From Lunularia cruciata (lineage: Eukaryota; Streptophyta; Marchantiopsida; Lunulariales; Lunulariaceae), in contig OX419759.1 in NCBI GenBank assembly GCA_948567375.1, forward strand, positions 2,581,303 through 2,645,302: DNA of 64,000 bases, read 5' to 3'. The position numbers and the translations under genes are program-made. Below, piece by piece: positions 43,503 through 56,147 of the stretch. The notes under the pieces were generated by a model. The model was not told the origin of the DNA. It searched no databases and worked only from the letters and a program-made list of their open reading frames with translations. Numbering within the stretch: the first letter of the stretch is position 1; the number at the start of each line of letters is the position of its first letter.

Positions 43503-44241
43503 ATTGCTGTGTTGTGGTTTGTGTAGCTCATGAAAAAGTGAATAATATAATTTATCTCTATAAAGTTTGAGTAGATTGTATGATGGATCCCATGGTTGAG
43601 ATATTGCCATGTGAGTAATCAATGTACATTTAAGTGATTGGCCATGTGGATTATGATTTGATCCTCTTTGCATGCTCTAATGTATATAAGTGGTGGAGAC
43701 TTGATAGATGGTGTGTGTTTTCAGTTTTAAGAGTCCCAAGTAGGAGGAAGAAATCAAGAGTGAGAGTTGTAGCAAAGCATCAGAGCTAGAGCATTAGAGG
43801 AAGTTGTTGAAAAAGAGACGCCACATTCTCCTAATCCGCCACTCCCAAATCTTTTTCTCATCTAGCTTCAGATTCTACACCATAATCATTTTCAAGGTTG
43901 GATGATGGCACATTTTGAGATAACAATCATGCTATTGGTGATGGAAAACCTAGATCTTCTTATTTTTCCTATGCTTACTTATGGATAGGCCTTGGACTTG
44001 GCAATTTATATGCTCTTGTAGAACAAGAATGATTTAATTTTGATCAAGGGTTCAAGGTGCAGTTGTGGGGTCCATGTGTGAAGAGGGGAAAAGGGTAAGT
44101 GATAAAATTACAAACAATTGGGTTTTAATTCAATTAAGTCTAGAGTTCTTGATCATTGAGGGCATTTAGAGAAAGAAGAGTTGAAATGATACGGTGTGGA
44201 GACAAAACTCAAGGGATTTGAGCAAATTTTGAGTAGGATAT
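43503..44241. other. Unidentified insertion, left part
   Basis: No domain found. A TATA-like TGTATATAAG lies near 43682. It and 50871-52265 flank Ty3 D and together interrupt R2-like copy 2 between bases matching 26203 and 26205. The ends ATTGCTGTGTTGT (43503) and ACAACAACACAAT (to 52265) are roughly inverted. Confidence 0.45.
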
Positions 44242-44538
44242 TGTAAAAGACCGAAACCGAGGAGAGAAATAGGAGAATGGAAACTCACATTGGGACACTT
44301 GAATGAGAGAAAACTCTGAATGCCTAGCATGAGCTTCGGCTTTGGTATTTATAGGTAGCATACAAGACCCTTGAAGCTTCTCAAGAAGCTTCCTTAAGCC
44401 GCTTTCTTGGAGTGCAAGCCAAGTTAACCAGGAAGCTTCTCAAGAAGCTTCCTTCTAGAAGCCGCCTACTTGGCATGCAAGCTAAGCTAGCTAGAAGCTT
44501 CCTGAAGCTACCTGCTTAGGGCACAAGTTAACTAGTTG
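44242..44538 (-). repeat. 3' LTR of D, truncated
   Basis: Starts TGTAAAAGACCGAAACC and matches the 5' LTR until CTAGTTGGGAAG, then jumps into integrase sequence. Confidence 0.88.
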
Positions 44539-45521
44539 GGAAGTTGATAAGCAATAGGAGAGACAATATGGGTGATATCAAAGAGTCCTATCCAATTAGG
44601 AGCAAGTTTATGAACTTGGGTATCAAGTAGGAGAGGGAGGTTACTAGAGGATAGCATGACTTTATCACCAACTTCAAAGGTGAGATCACAACAATGGTGG
44701 TCCGCATATTGTTTTTGGCAATTCTGAGCAACAAGGAGGTGAGACTTGGCTTCTTGGAGAGATTGGGATATAGTGGTCAAGAATGTGGAAGTATGAGGAA
44801 CTTGAGAGGGAGGGGGAGCAAGAAGAGAATCTGGAACAAGCGGATCTTGGCCAAAATTGAGAAAGAAGGGAGAAAATCCGGTGCTTGCCTGTTTGGAATT
44901 GTTGTAGGCAAATTCTACAACTATAAGACATTCATCCAAGTTGGTATGGTGGACATTGACAAAGGCCTGCAACATATCCTCCAATGTACGATTTGCACGT
45001 TCGGTTTGTCCATCAATTTGAAGATGATAGGCCGTGGACAAAGGAAGCTTGGTGCCGAGTATTTGGAAGAGTGCTTGCCAAAACTTCCCGGTAAATCAAG
45101 GATCACGGTCAGAGATGAGTACACGTGGCATTCCATGATGCTTGAAGACATTGTCGAAGTAGATTTTTGCTAAGGTTGGAGCATCCACGGTATCACAGGT
45201 TGGTGCCAAGTGGATTTGCTTACTAAGCTTATCCACAAATACCACGATTGCGGTGTGTACTTGTTTTGTCTTTGGCAAGGATGTGATGAGGTCCAAGCTC
45301 ACATGCTCCTAGTGAGTGGATGGAATGGCAAGTGGTTGAAGGAGTCCACTCGGCTTCTGGTTGCTAGCCTTGTTACGTTGGCAACTCTCACATGATCGGA
45401 CAAAGTCTTGAACATCTCGTGTCATGTTGGGCCACCACCATTGGCGTTGGAGGGTACCCAAGGTCTTGTCCACTCCCATGTGACCAACTATTGGTAAATC
45501 ATGGGCTTCTTGAAGGCGCAC
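44532..45521 (-). pseudogene. Integrase of D
   Basis: HHCC finger at 45309-45521: HDLPIVGHMG ... CESCQRNKAS (second His spaced as in Ty3). Catalytic core: first Asp in MSLDLITSLPKTKQ (45096-45302), second in RVLISDRDP, Glu in DGQTERANRTLEDML (44532-45041). The C-terminal block GDKVMLSSSNLPLLLDTQ follows and the chromodomain is deleted. Two frameshifts, near 45300 and 45045. Confidence 0.88.
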
Positions 45522-45554
45522 AAGTCAAAGATCACCTTTTGCTGGAACATAGAT

Positions 45555-46157
45555 CTAGTATGCATGGAATAAAAGGTTTTCCTTGAAGGAGAAGGTGTTG
45601 TACTCCTTGTCACATGCTGTCAGATGACCGTGTACTATTTGGAAGAAGGGATCTTGTTGTAGAGCTGATTGAAACTCATTATGGACCTTAGGATCAATGG
45701 ACACCATTGTAATTGCTGTCGTGATGAGAGGAAGAGCCTTCAAATCAGGTCGTCGTGATAGAGCATCAAGGATGACATGGAACCGACCTAGTTTGTACTC
45801 AAGTTTGATGTCAAACAATTGGAGTTGCTCTTCCCATCAATGATGCCGACTCTTCATGTGCTCCAAGTGTAAGGTCTGCAACAATGGCTTGTGATTAGTT
45901 TGCATGATCACTTGTTTCCCCAAGAGATAATGCCTCCATACCTTGGTGGTATATACCATTGCAAGTTGTTCTTGATCTTGAGTAGAGTAATTTCTTTCAG
46001 CTGTATTTAGTCGGCGAGACACAAAGGCAATAGGATGTAGTCCATCTGGGAATTCTTGTTGCAACACAATTCCAATTGCAAAGTTGGAAGCGTCAACATC
46101 AACCACACAAGGTAGTTGAGGATCATATGGTTGAAGAATGGGTCTTGAAGACACCAT
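45555..46157 (-). pseudogene. RNase H of D
   Basis: Starts QLPCVVDVDASNFAIGIV with the catalytic Asp, then PIAFVSRRLNTAERNYSTQ and MQTNHKPLLQTLHLEHMKS. A stop near 45837 separates the connection part KLEYKLGRFHVILDALSRRP (45555-45818). Confidence 0.88.
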
Positions 46158-46231
46158 ATGCTTTAACTTCTGGAATGCTTCTTCATTCTTGGTGGTCTAC
46201 TGGAAGCTCGAGTTCTTTCCCAAGAGGTCAG

Positions 46232-47060
46232 TCAATGGTGCAACCACGTGAGCATAATAGTGGATAAACCGTCAGTAAAAACTGGCCAATCCATTGAATG
46301 CTCGTACTTCTGTAGCATCCTTTGGGGTAGGCCAATCAGTAATGGCCTTGATCTTCTCTTCTTCCATCTTGATCCTCTCTGATGACATCTTATGACCCAA
46401 GAAGGTAACCTCCTTCTACCAAAAAGCACACTTTGACTTCTTGCAATAAAATTTTCACTGTCGTAGTTGTCTTAGGACTTCTCGTACATGATCACGTTTT
46501 TTTGCCTCTGTCCTGCTATAGATTAAGATATCATCTAAGAACACCACCACAGACCAATCCAATAGTCCCTCCAACACCCAATGCATTTGATCCATGAAGA
46601 TTGCTGGAGCATTAGTGAGTCCGAAAGGTAGAACTCTCCACTCAAAATGTCCATACCTTGTGCAAAAAGCAATCTTTTGCACGTCCTCACCTTCAATAGG
46701 AATTTGCCAATAGCCGCTACAAAGATCCAACTTGGAGAAGTAGCATGCTCCACTTAGTTGATCAAGCAGGTCATTGATCCGAGGCAAGGGATATGCATTC
46801 TTCATGGTTTGCTTATTGAGTCCACGGTAATCAATATAGAAACAAAGCCCTCCATCCTTCTTTGGAACAAATAGTACCGGTGCTTTTCAAAGAGAGGTAC
46901 TATGTTGTATGAAATCCTTCTCCAACAACTTTGTAAGTGTTGTTCGCAACTCCTCCAACTCCTTTGGTGAGAGCAATAAATTGGTCTACTCATTGGAGTA
47001 CTCACTGGAGTATTCCTTGGCAATAACTTGATCTTGAAGGGCATACCTCAATCGGAGGGT
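46232..47060 (-). pseudogene. Reverse transcriptase of D
   Basis: Main block 46455-46805: [49 protein letters not shown] and the catalytic [12 protein letters not shown]. Both Asp residues are intact. Flanking parts at 46232-46429 and 46802-47060 are in other frames. Close to a usual Ty3 RT, so D moved most recently of the Ty3 copies here. Confidence 0.9.
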
Positions 47061-47101
47061 AATCCCTTTGGCAGATCATCCAGAAACACATCTGCAAACT
47101 C

Positions 47102-47401
47102 CTAAACTATCCGATCAACCATTGCTTGATGAGGCTCTTGGCCCTCCTCAAATTGTTCTTGTGCAATCGGCTTCATCCACACCGCAAATATAGACTTATC
47201 TTCCTCCAAAGCTTGCTCTATGGTCGCTTCATTAACAAACTTCCCTTCCAAGGACCCATCTCTCTTCCAAGCTTGCTCTAAGGTTGCCTTCTTGGCAAAC
47301 TTCCCATCTTGGGACTCATCTCCCTTCCAGATTTTCTCTATGGCTACCTTCTCGACAAACTTCCCATCTTGGGACTGACAATTCTTAGGCATCTTACTCA
47401 A
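47102..47401 (-). pseudogene. Protease-RT linker with 20-residue repeats
   Basis: Three head-to-tail 60-bp units at 47374-47315, 47314-47255 and 47254-47195, translating to SQDGKFVEKVAIEKIWKGDE, SQDGKFAKKATLEQAWKRDG and SLEGKFVNEATIEQALEEDK. Elements A, B and C have a single unit. The units end before QEQFEEGQEPHQAM. The function is unknown, probably a flexible charged linker. Confidence 0.85.
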
Positions 47402-47455
47402 AGGTGCCAGACAACCTAATCGGAAATTTCTACCTTGGTGTTGTATTTGAATTTG

Positions 47456-47812
47456 TCATTGGGTCCAATCAAATTGAACCTTATGACGTTCAAGCCAAGG
47501 TAGACATAAAATGATATCATAGTGTAGAGGTGCCACTACAAACCTCATACACTCCAAATACTCCTTCCCAATCTTGAAGGTAATAGGATGTGAGGTGCGG
47601 AATGCAGAACCCTTTCTACCATCCGCCATCATCAACCTACTTCCAAACACTGGCTTGATAGGATTACCCAATTCCTTTGCTACTTGCATAGACATGCAAT
47701 TCTCTAAACTTCCAAACTCAACCAAAATCCTACAACCCCGATTAGATATCGTACCTTGCAAGTGAAGCAAACTTGCATAGGTCGAGCCTTCAATCCCATT
47801 TGAACTAATCAA
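47456..47812 (-). pseudogene. Protease of D
   Basis: 118 open residues. The retropepsin-like site RILVEFGSLENCMS has Glu replacing the catalytic Asp, followed by LMMADGRKGSAF and IILCLPWLERHKV. Inactive as read. Confidence 0.82.
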
Positions 47813-47889
47813 GCCCCCAGTAGGCGGCTCAAAATCTCCTACTAGGATTCTTTGTTTCCCTGATCATTCTGTTCCACCAACTCCATCTG

Positions 47890-47970
47890 GGCAACTTGTC
47901 AAGGTCGCCCATTCCTAAGTGGACATTCAGCAATGTGATGTCCAACTTGGCGACAATAAAAGCAACCTCC
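47890..47970 (-). pseudogene. gag zinc knuckle of D
   Basis: The minus strand reads GGCFYCRQVGHHIAECPLRN, a CCHC knuckle (C-x2-C-x4-H-x4-C) with all ligands present. It binds element RNA in Ty3 gag. Confidence 0.85.
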
Positions 47971-48001
47971 ATTTTGTCATAATCTTTCTCTATATGTTGT
48001 G

Positions 48002-48689
48002 TGTAATACCAAGGGTTAGCCATATGATCTAGATGTGAAATTTGGTTTGGTAACATCTAGAATGATGTTATACATGATGGTCAAAATAGATCAGATAGAA
48101 GTATCACCAAAAGAGTACTTCTACTAATAGGGCAGAAACCGAAATAGACTTGAGAACCTTAGAACCAATAGCTAGACATATGATTTAAAGGTGAGAATTG
48201 GTTTGATAACATCTAGAAGGATGTTACACATGATGGACTAAACAGATCAGAAAGAGGTATCACCAAAAGGGGACTTCTACTAATAGAGTAGGAACCAAAA
48301 TATGCCTGAAATCTTTGAAGGAAATTTCGGAGGCCTAAACGGATGAATTAGGCCTCCCCCTGCTTTGTCTCATCGAGAGCTTTCCAACAGTACCTTACGC
48401 ACATGATTCTGAGATTCCTACAAGAAGATTCCCTAAAAGATTCTCTCCGGTCAAAGCTTGTTTGACCAACCAGATAGGACCTAGACCAGACAGGTCACCC
48501 ATCCAAGTAAGTAATCCAAGGGTGGAGCTTGCTGACATGTCACCTATCTATGTCCCTAATCCTATGGTGGAGCTTCCTTGGAGGAGATCCTCTTTGTCTA
48601 TATAATAAAGAGAAGGTGCTCCCTGGGGCATCGAATGTTTGAGTGTGCAATCTGTGTTTTCTCTCTTCTCTTGTCCTTGGAGTATTACA
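48002..48689 (+). mobile_element. Solo LTR, family S, copy 1
   Basis: 688 bp, TGTAATACC to GAGTATTACA (8-bp terminal inverted repeat), with an exact TTGTG duplication at 47997-48001 and 48690-48694. TATA-like CTATATAATAAAG near 48599. Contains a diverged direct repeat of about 170 bp (48013 and about 48176). Relative to copy 2 it lacks about 45 bp. Inserted in gag of D. Confidence 0.95.
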
Positions 48690-50190
48690 TTGTGCCAAGT
48701 GGTCTTTGTTGGATAGCATCAATCTCCATTGGTACTGGTTCTTCCACTTGTGGTACTGGTAGGTTTTGTGTAAGTCGAGGTCAAGACCAAGTTGTCGCAA
48801 CCAAGGAATCAAAACGCTCAGCCAATTGCATAGCTTCTTCTATGTTTTGTTGCTCCCGCATGGTCACCTCCAATTTGGTTCATGACTTCAATCCTCTCAC
48901 AAATTGATCCAAAACTTCACCTTCTTGGATAGCTAGAATTTGCATGATGATGTTCTGAAATTAAGTGATGTAGCTTCTCACTAAGCCAATCTACCTCAAC
49001 TCCGCCAATTTATCTCGTGCGGCTTGGGTGGCATTTATAGTCTGAAATTGACCAAGTATTGCATCCTTGAATTCTGCCCATGTCAAAATCGGTGTAACAA
49101 TTTGTCGTTCAGCTCTTTCTACTTGAAATCGCCACCAAAGTTTTGCCAAGCCATCCAATTGGCTAGAAGCCAAGAGAATTTGTTGCCGCTCGTCTTGAAG
49201 ATTGGTGGCTTCAAATTAACGTTTGTAGTCAAACACAAAATCCTCCACTGTGCCTGGAAGATTTTTGCCTTCAAATACCTTGGGTTTTGGAAATCAAATG
49301 CGGTCTTCCCCATCTCGAACTGTGTAATACCAAGAGCTAGCCATATGATCTAGATGTATAATTTGGTTTGGTAACATCTAGAATGATGTTATACATGATG
49401 GTCAAAATAGATCAGATAGAAGTATCACCAAAAGAGTACTTCTACTAATAGGGCAGAAACCGAAATAGACTTGAGAACCTTAGAACCAATAGCTAGACAT
49501 ATGATTTAAAGGTGAGAATTGGTTTGGTAACATCTAGAAGGATGTTACACATGATGGACTAAACAGATCAGAAAGAGGTATCACCAAAAGGGGACTTCTA
49601 CTAATAGAGTAGGAACTGAAATATGCTAGAAATCTTTGAAGGCAATTTTGGAGGCCTAAACAAATGAATTAGGCCTCAAAAATGTGCAGATTCCTCCCTA
49701 ATAGATGAAAGGTTGGCCTTCCCTCTCCCATGCTTTGTCTCATCGAGAGCTTTCCAATGGTACCTTACGTGATTCTGAGATTCCTATAGGAAGATTCCCT
49801 AAAAGATTCCCTCTAGTCAAAGCTTGTTTGACCAACCAGATAGGACCTAGATCAGACATGTCACCCATCCAAGTAAGTAATCCAAGGGTGGAGCTTGCTG
49901 ACATGTCACCTATCTGTGTCTCTAATCCTATGGTGGAGCTTCCTTGGAGGAGGTCCTCTTTGTCTATATAATAAAGAGAAGGTGCTCCCTTGGGGCATCG
50001 GATGTTTGAGTATGCAATCTGTGTTTTTTCTCTCTGCTCTTGTCCTTGGAGTATTACAAACTGGCGCTCTGTCTATCTATTCTCGTCGTTGGTGGTCTCG
50101 TTGATCCAACAATCGAGTAAGATGCTCAATTTGTTGTTGCATTGTAAGGATAACATCCGGTATTTCTGCCATCGCTACTACTCTATTCAA
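48690..50190 (-). pseudogene. gag of D, split by solo LTR
   Basis: The capsid reads NPRYLKAKIFQAQWRILCL, FSWLLANWMAWQNFGGDF and TWAEFKDAILGQFQTINATQ at 48991-49322, then resumes at 50064 for the N-terminus. Both solo LTRs can be removed at their TSDs to rejoin the sequence. A frameshift lies near 49130. Confidence 0.78.
49323..50058 (+). mobile_element. Solo LTR, family S, copy 2
   Basis: 736 bp, TGTAATACC to GAGTATTACA, with an exact AACTG duplication at 49318-49322 and 50059-50063. TATA CTATATAATAAAG at 49964-49976. Very similar to 48002-48689 over most of its length. Confidence 0.95.
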
Positions 50191-50430
50191 CTACTCTTAA
50201 TTTATCTAATTGATTTATACATAGATACAACACGTCCACCGTTCTCCATAAGTTACAACTGGACGTATCAAGGGTTCCTCTGACACGATGATCATATGTA
50301 GAAAATCCTGCCCAAAGCACGAGGTGATGAATTGTGTGAAACAATGCTTTGGTAATATTTGGACATGAAAGTCCCAATGGTTTGGCGGAAGTGGATTTGG
50401 TGGTCCTTAAATTCCATCCATCCCATTCCT

Positions 50431-50442
50431 GCTCTGATACCA
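50431..50442 (-). other. Primer binding site of D
   Basis: Plus strand GCTCTGATACCA, so TGGTATCAGAGC on the coding strand: an exact Met-tRNAi site, one base from the LTR. Confidence 0.92.
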
Positions 50443-50443
50443 A

Positions 50444-50870
50444 TGTAAAAGACCGAAACCAAGGAGAGAAATAGGAGAATAGAAATGCACATTGGGACAC
50501 TTGAATGAGGGGAAACTCCAAATGCCTATCATGAGCTTCGGCTTTGGTATTTATAGGTAGCATACAAGACCCTTGAAGCTTCTCAAGAAGCTTCCTTGAG
50601 CTGCTTTCTTGGATTGCAAGCCAAGTTAACCAGGAAGCTTTCCAAGAAGCTTCCTTCTAGAAGCCGCCTACTTGGCGTGCAAGCTAAGCTAGTTAGAAGC
50701 TTCTAGAAGCTTCCTTCTAGAAGGTACTTGCTTAGGGCGCAAGTTAACTAGTTAGGAAGCTTCCCAAGAAGCTTCTTAGATGCTTCTAGAATATTCTAGG
50801 CTATTTTGTCATATTCTCTACTTTGTAAGCCCGACTAACTTTGTCGCTAAACTCTATATTGTTCTAGACA
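50444..50870 (-). repeat. 5' LTR of D
   Basis: 427 bp. On the minus strand it starts TGTCTAGAACAATATAGAG and ends CGGTCTTTTACA. The TATA box complement GGTATTTATAG is at 50546-50556. Heat-shock-type units GAAGCTTCTAGAAGCTTCC and TTCTAGAAGG lie at 50696-50724, upstream in element sense. Confidence 0.9.
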
Positions 50871-52265
50871 TAATCTACTGAAGTAAGGAGGGTCAAATTC
50901 ATACCTAGGTGCACAAATTAGAGGATTCTGAAAGGTATATCAATTATTTCTACAATCTTTAAATGGGCTTCGAGACTAAAAAAATTTGATAATTTAAGCT
51001 CAAGATATTTTACTTTTAACTTGATCTCAAATCTGATATGATCAACTGAAGTTAGAGTATTGGAAATCAAGGTGTCAAGGAAGAGATTGTCATCAAGTTT
51101 GGGATTTTGGTCACTTCCTAAACTCTGGTTTGAATAAGCTTATAAAACTTTCCAATGTTGTTGGTGGTTAGATCTTGTACCTTTGTGAAAGGGTTTCATA
51201 TGAATTAATCAAATACAAAATTCAATATCTTAGATCAATTATATTTGGGTCTGCATAGCTCACAAATTAGTTCAACTTGGGAATCAATCCATATCTAAGA
51301 ATTGGGATAAGTCATTAAACTTTACATATGTTTAGATAGAAACAAAACAAGCTTCTCTATAAAAAAAAAGTTGGCTCAAGGTTTATAAATATTGACATCT
51401 TGTGCAACAAAATTTACTTGAAATTATATTATAAGCTCAATGAAGCAATTCTATGTCCAATTAAACTTGAATGCCAAATCTTCAATTTGAAGTCATGAGT
51501 GAAAGAATTTTAGCTTGCTAAATTTTTCCTTTTTACATGAATCTTTGATTCTAAATTTGGCCAACAACTATGAAAGAATCAAAACTTAAGCCTTACTTAG
51601 GGTTTTAAAATTAGGGTTGGAAATACCAAAAATTGGCCACACCTTGTCAAGAGAGTTTTAGTTGTTGGATTGAGGTTTTGGCTTTATATCATTGGAAATT
51701 TTTATTTTATAGGATTTCTATTGCATTCAAATTGGAGCTATAGAGAAAAGTATTCTTTTCTAAATCTCATAGAGATTTCTCCATCAAAAGGCCTAAAATT
51801 TCCCTATTTGGAATATAAATTAAATATAAATTTAGACTACATGTAACTCTTGGACAAAGTAAGGAGGTTCTAAAGCACATTTCTACTAAAAAGCATAAAG
51901 AGGTTTTGTTAAACTTTTTTGTTTAAATACTCTCTATGCTTGCATGCTTGATTGTATGTCCAATTGGCTTGGGTTGGTATGCAAGCATTTCACTTAAGTA
52001 ATTTCTTTCTAAGTACATTGTGTATTTCTCCTTAGTAATATTAGAAATCATGATTGGCATACCAAGATTGTGTGTTGTGATGATAGGCTAGGTTTCCTCT
52101 ATCTAATAGAAAGAACACTAAAAAAATGTAGAAGATTTTGTAATTGAGCAAACAAGCAAGTTCAAACTATTAGTAATATCTATATACAATTTTCTATCCA
52201 TAAGCTCCATAGCTAAGCACCAAGTGTGTTCCCAAAAAGAGAAAGGCAAAGTACAACAACACAAT
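50871..52265. other. Unidentified insertion, right part
   Basis: AT-rich, no open frame or motif recognised. Continues 43503-44241 on the other side of Ty3 D. It ends where R2-like sequence resumes (AATGAAGATGTAGATGG). Confidence 0.45.
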
Positions 52266-52470
52266 AATGAAGATGTAGATGGATAGACCAAACCTAGGCA
52301 AAACCTCATTGATGTAGAGAAAGTAGCTAGTGCAAGTCAAGATGCCCTAATGCGTTACTCAAGCTAGGATCCAAGTGCTTGCATCCAAAGCAAGAGCAAA
52401 TATGTGCTTTGTAGCACAAGGAAGGGATGAGTCAACTAAGAGAGAACGTAATGTTTGATGAAATTATCAC
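52266..52470 (-). mobile_element. R2-like copy 2, second piece
   Basis: Matches 26208-26420 (for example AGACCAAACCTAGGCAAAAC, exact). Decays toward 52470 where the Ty3 C LTR starts. Confidence 0.88.
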
Positions 52471-52910
52471 TTTAACAACATAGAGTTAGCAGACAAGTTA
52501 GTAGACACTAACAACTTAACAAATAGGGCCAAATTAGCCAAGTAGTCTAAAAATATTCTAAAAACATCTAAAGAAACTTCTTGGTATCTCCCATGTATTG
52601 AGTAACATGTATGTCAAATAGATAGATTCTAGAAGGAGGCTTCTTAAGAAGCTTCCCGGTTAACATAGCTTGCATACCAAGTAGGTTGCTCCTAGGAGGA
52701 AGCTTCTCAAATGGCTTAGCTTCCACTCTAAGAAGGCGGGCTTCTAGTAGGAAGCTTCCTTTGGAACTTCTCAAGAGCCTTGTATACTTTTATATAGATA
52801 CCAAAGCCCAAGCTCATGTTAGGCATTTGGAGTTTCTTTCATTCAAGAGTCCCAATGTAATCTTCCACTCCAATCTTCCATTTTCCTATTTCTTTCCTCA
52901 CTCTTTTACA
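52471..52910 (+). repeat. 5' LTR of C
   Basis: 440 bp from TTTAACAACATAGAG (mutated start) to CTCTTTTACA. The primer site is missing immediately afterwards. Confidence 0.85.
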
Positions 52911-52929
52911 CATTGTCTCATATTCCATA

Positions 52930-55900
52930 CCTCATATCTTGTTAGATTGAAAATTAGGAAGAGTATTTGGAATGTATGAGGTTCGTAGTAGCATCTCTAC
53001 ACTATGTTATCATTCTAGGTTTACCTTGGCTTAAACATCATAAGGTTCAATTTGATTGAACCCAATAACAAATTCAAATACAACACCAAGGTAAAAATTA
53101 TTGATTAGGTTGTCTATCACCTTTGAATAAGACATCTAAGAATATCCAATCCCAAAATGAAAAGCTTATTAGTAAAGCAACCATAGACTAAGCTTTGGAG
53201 AAACATATTCCTATTTTTGCAATGTGGATCAAGCCACTTGTGTGCATGAGAAATCTAATTAGAGCCAAAAAGCCTCATCAAGCAATGGTTAATCAATTAC
53301 TTCAAGAGTTTGCAGATATGTTTCCAAATCATTTGCCAAAGGGGTTACCCTTTGATTGTGGTATACCTTTCAAGATAGAATTATTGCCAAGAAATACTCT
53401 AATGAGTAGATCAATCTATCGGCTCTCACAACAAGAGTTAGAAGAGCTTTGAATAACATTGACAAAGTTGTTAGATAAATATTTGCTATGATATAGTACA
53501 TTTCCTTGGGGAACATTGGAAGGATAAAACTTTGTTTTTTTATTTATTATCATGATCTCAATTAAAAAAATTGAAAAATGTATATCTTTTGCCTCAAATT
53601 GATGACTTGCTAAAGCAATTGAGTAAAGTTCTTGCATGATATTTCTCCAAGTTGATTCTTTGATGTGGCTATTGACAAATTCCCATTGATAGGGAGAATA
53701 AAACAAAGACTACCTTTTGCACAAGGTATGGGATATTTTGAATGGATAGTTCTACCTTTTGGGCTCACTAATGCTCTAATGGTCTTATGGATCAGATGCA
53801 TTGAATATTGGATGAGCTATTAGATCAATGCGTGATGGTATTCTTGGATGATATTTTAATCTATAGTTAGACAAACCAAAACATATGATCATGTATGAGA
53901 AAGCCTAAGATGACTACATTAATGGAAGTTTATTGCAAGAAGTCAAAGTGTACCTTTGGGCAGAAAGAAGTTACCTTTTGGGTCATAAGGTCTTGTTAAA
54001 GGGAATCAACATGGAAGAAGAGAAATCAAGGCCATCATTGATTGGCCAACTCCAAAAGATGCCATAGAACTATGAGCATTTAATAAAATTGGTAAACTTT
54101 TTACCAAAGGTTCATCCACTACTGTGCTCATGCAACCTCACCATTGACCAATCTCTTAAGGATGACCTCAAGCTTTCAATGGACCACCAAGCACAAAGAG
54201 ACATTCAAGAAACTGAAGCATATGGTGTCCTCACGACCCATCTTTCAACCATATGATGCTCAACTACCTTGTATGATTGATTTTGATTGTTCTAACTTTA
54301 CCATTGGAGTTATATTGTAGCAAGAATTTCTAGATGTGTTACATCCCATTGTCTTTGTGTTGCACCAACTAAACAAAATAAAAATAAATTACTTTGCTTG
54401 AGATTGAGAGCAACTAGCAATGGTACATGCCACTAAGATATGGAAATGTTATCTCTTGGAGAAACAAATGATTTTGCAAATCAATCACAAACTCTTGTTG
54501 CAAACATTAGATTTGGAGCACATGAAGAGTCAACATCATCAATGGGAGGAAAAATTACAATCTTCTGAATCAAGCTTGAGTACAAGCCTGACATGTTCCA
54601 TGTCATCCTTGATGCCCTATCACAACAACTAGATCTGAAGACTCTTCCTAAATCTCTAATCTCGATAGCAATTATAATAGTGTCAATTGACTTGAAGGTC
54701 CAAATCAAGTTTAGAATCACTTTACATCAAGACTCCTTCCTTTAGATAGTACAAGGTTGTCTTGGAGCATATGACAAGGATTATACCTTGTCAACACTCA
54801 CAAATGGACTTCTATATTGCGAGAACCGCATCTATGTTCTAGCTATTGGTGATGTATGCTTGGTGTGCATGACTTACCAATTGCATAACACATGGGGGTA
54901 GACAAGATCTTGAGTACTCTAAAGCAACAACAGTGGTCAAAAAACATGAACATGAAGTTCAAGACTTTGTTCAATCTTGTGAGAGTTACCAACGCAATAA
55001 AACTAGCAACTAGAAATTAGATGGACTACTCCAACCACTTCCTTTCTCATCTACTCAATGGAAACATGTGAGTTAAGATCTCATCACATCTTTGCAAAGG
55101 ACAAACCAAGGTCATATAACAATCATGGTATTTTGATTAGCTTAGTAAGCAAATTTATTTGGCACCAACCTCTAATACAATGGATATTCCAACATTGGTC
55201 CAAATCTACTTTGACAATGTCTTCAAGCATCATGGGATACCTTGTGTCTTCACCTTTGACCTGGATCCCCAATTCATTGGTAAATTTTGGCAAGCACTCT
55301 TTTGACTACTCAATACTAAGTTTGCTTTGTCCATAGCTTATCATCCTTAAACCAATGGATAACCCAAATCTGAAAATTGCACCCTAGAGGATATAATTTT
55401 TGCATTTGCTAATGTTCAACATACCAATTGGGATGCTTGCCTTATGGCTTGTTGAGTTTACTTACATAACTCCAAGTATGCAAGCACTTGATTCTCTCCC
55501 TCCTTCCTTAATTTTGGCAAAGACACACTTGTTCCAAATTCCCTTCTTGCTCCTCTGCCATCTCACATTCCTCATACTTCCACCTTCTTGTTCATAATAT
55601 CTCACTCCTTATAGCAAGCCAAACCTCATCTCCTCATTGCTCAAAATTGTCAAAAATAATATGCAAATTAGCATCATCATGATCATACCTTTGAACTAGA
55701 TGATAAGGTCATGTTTTCTTCTAATAACCTACACCTCCTACTTGATATCCAAGATTTTAAACTTGCATCTAATTGGGATAGGTCCATTTGATGTTACCTA
55801 AATCGTTTCTCTTGTTGCTTACATCTTGCCTTGCCCAATCATATGCAAATCCATCTTGTCTTTCATATTTTAAAGTTGAAATCTCTTCCTCTTCTACTTG

Positions 55901-56110
55901 TATCCGACTCCTCCTCCTCCCATCCCTATCAACAATCATGAGGACTATGAAGTTGATCATATCATTGTACAAAGTAATATCCAACGTGACCGCTTACAAT
56001 GCATTGAGTACAAAGTTGTTGGAAATTGTATCTCCTTCATGATACAAATAAGAGTCTCTTTCTCATCTCCACAATGCACAAATGGCCATGTAAGATTTTA
56101 AAGATTCCAT
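52930..56110 (+). pseudogene. pol remnant of C
   Basis: Readable blocks: linker IPIFAMWIKPLVCMRNLI (53195-53300), the RT start FDCGIPFKIELLPRNTLMS, RNase H HATKIWKCYLLEKQMILQ (54420-54480) and KLLLQTLDLEHMKSQHH, and integrase parts at 55190-55330 and 55680-55900. The chromodomain trace at 55905-56060 reads NHEDYEVDHIIVQSNIQRDR (55928 onward), which supports chromovirus identity. No domain is intact. Confidence 0.78.
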
Positions 56111-56147
56111 GGTGACAAGGAAGTCATCAACTAGGTATGGGAGAATA

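Larger units (their letters stand above)
44242..50870 (-). mobile_element. Ty3/gypsy element D (minus strand)
   Basis: The best preserved Ty3 copy. 3' LTR remnant 44242-44538, integrase, RNase H, RT, three-unit linker, protease, gag (with two foreign solo LTRs), primer site 50431-50442 and 5' LTR 50444-50870. A deletion at 44538/44539 removed about 130 bases of LTR, the purine tract and the chromodomain. No target duplication is evident. Confidence 0.9.
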
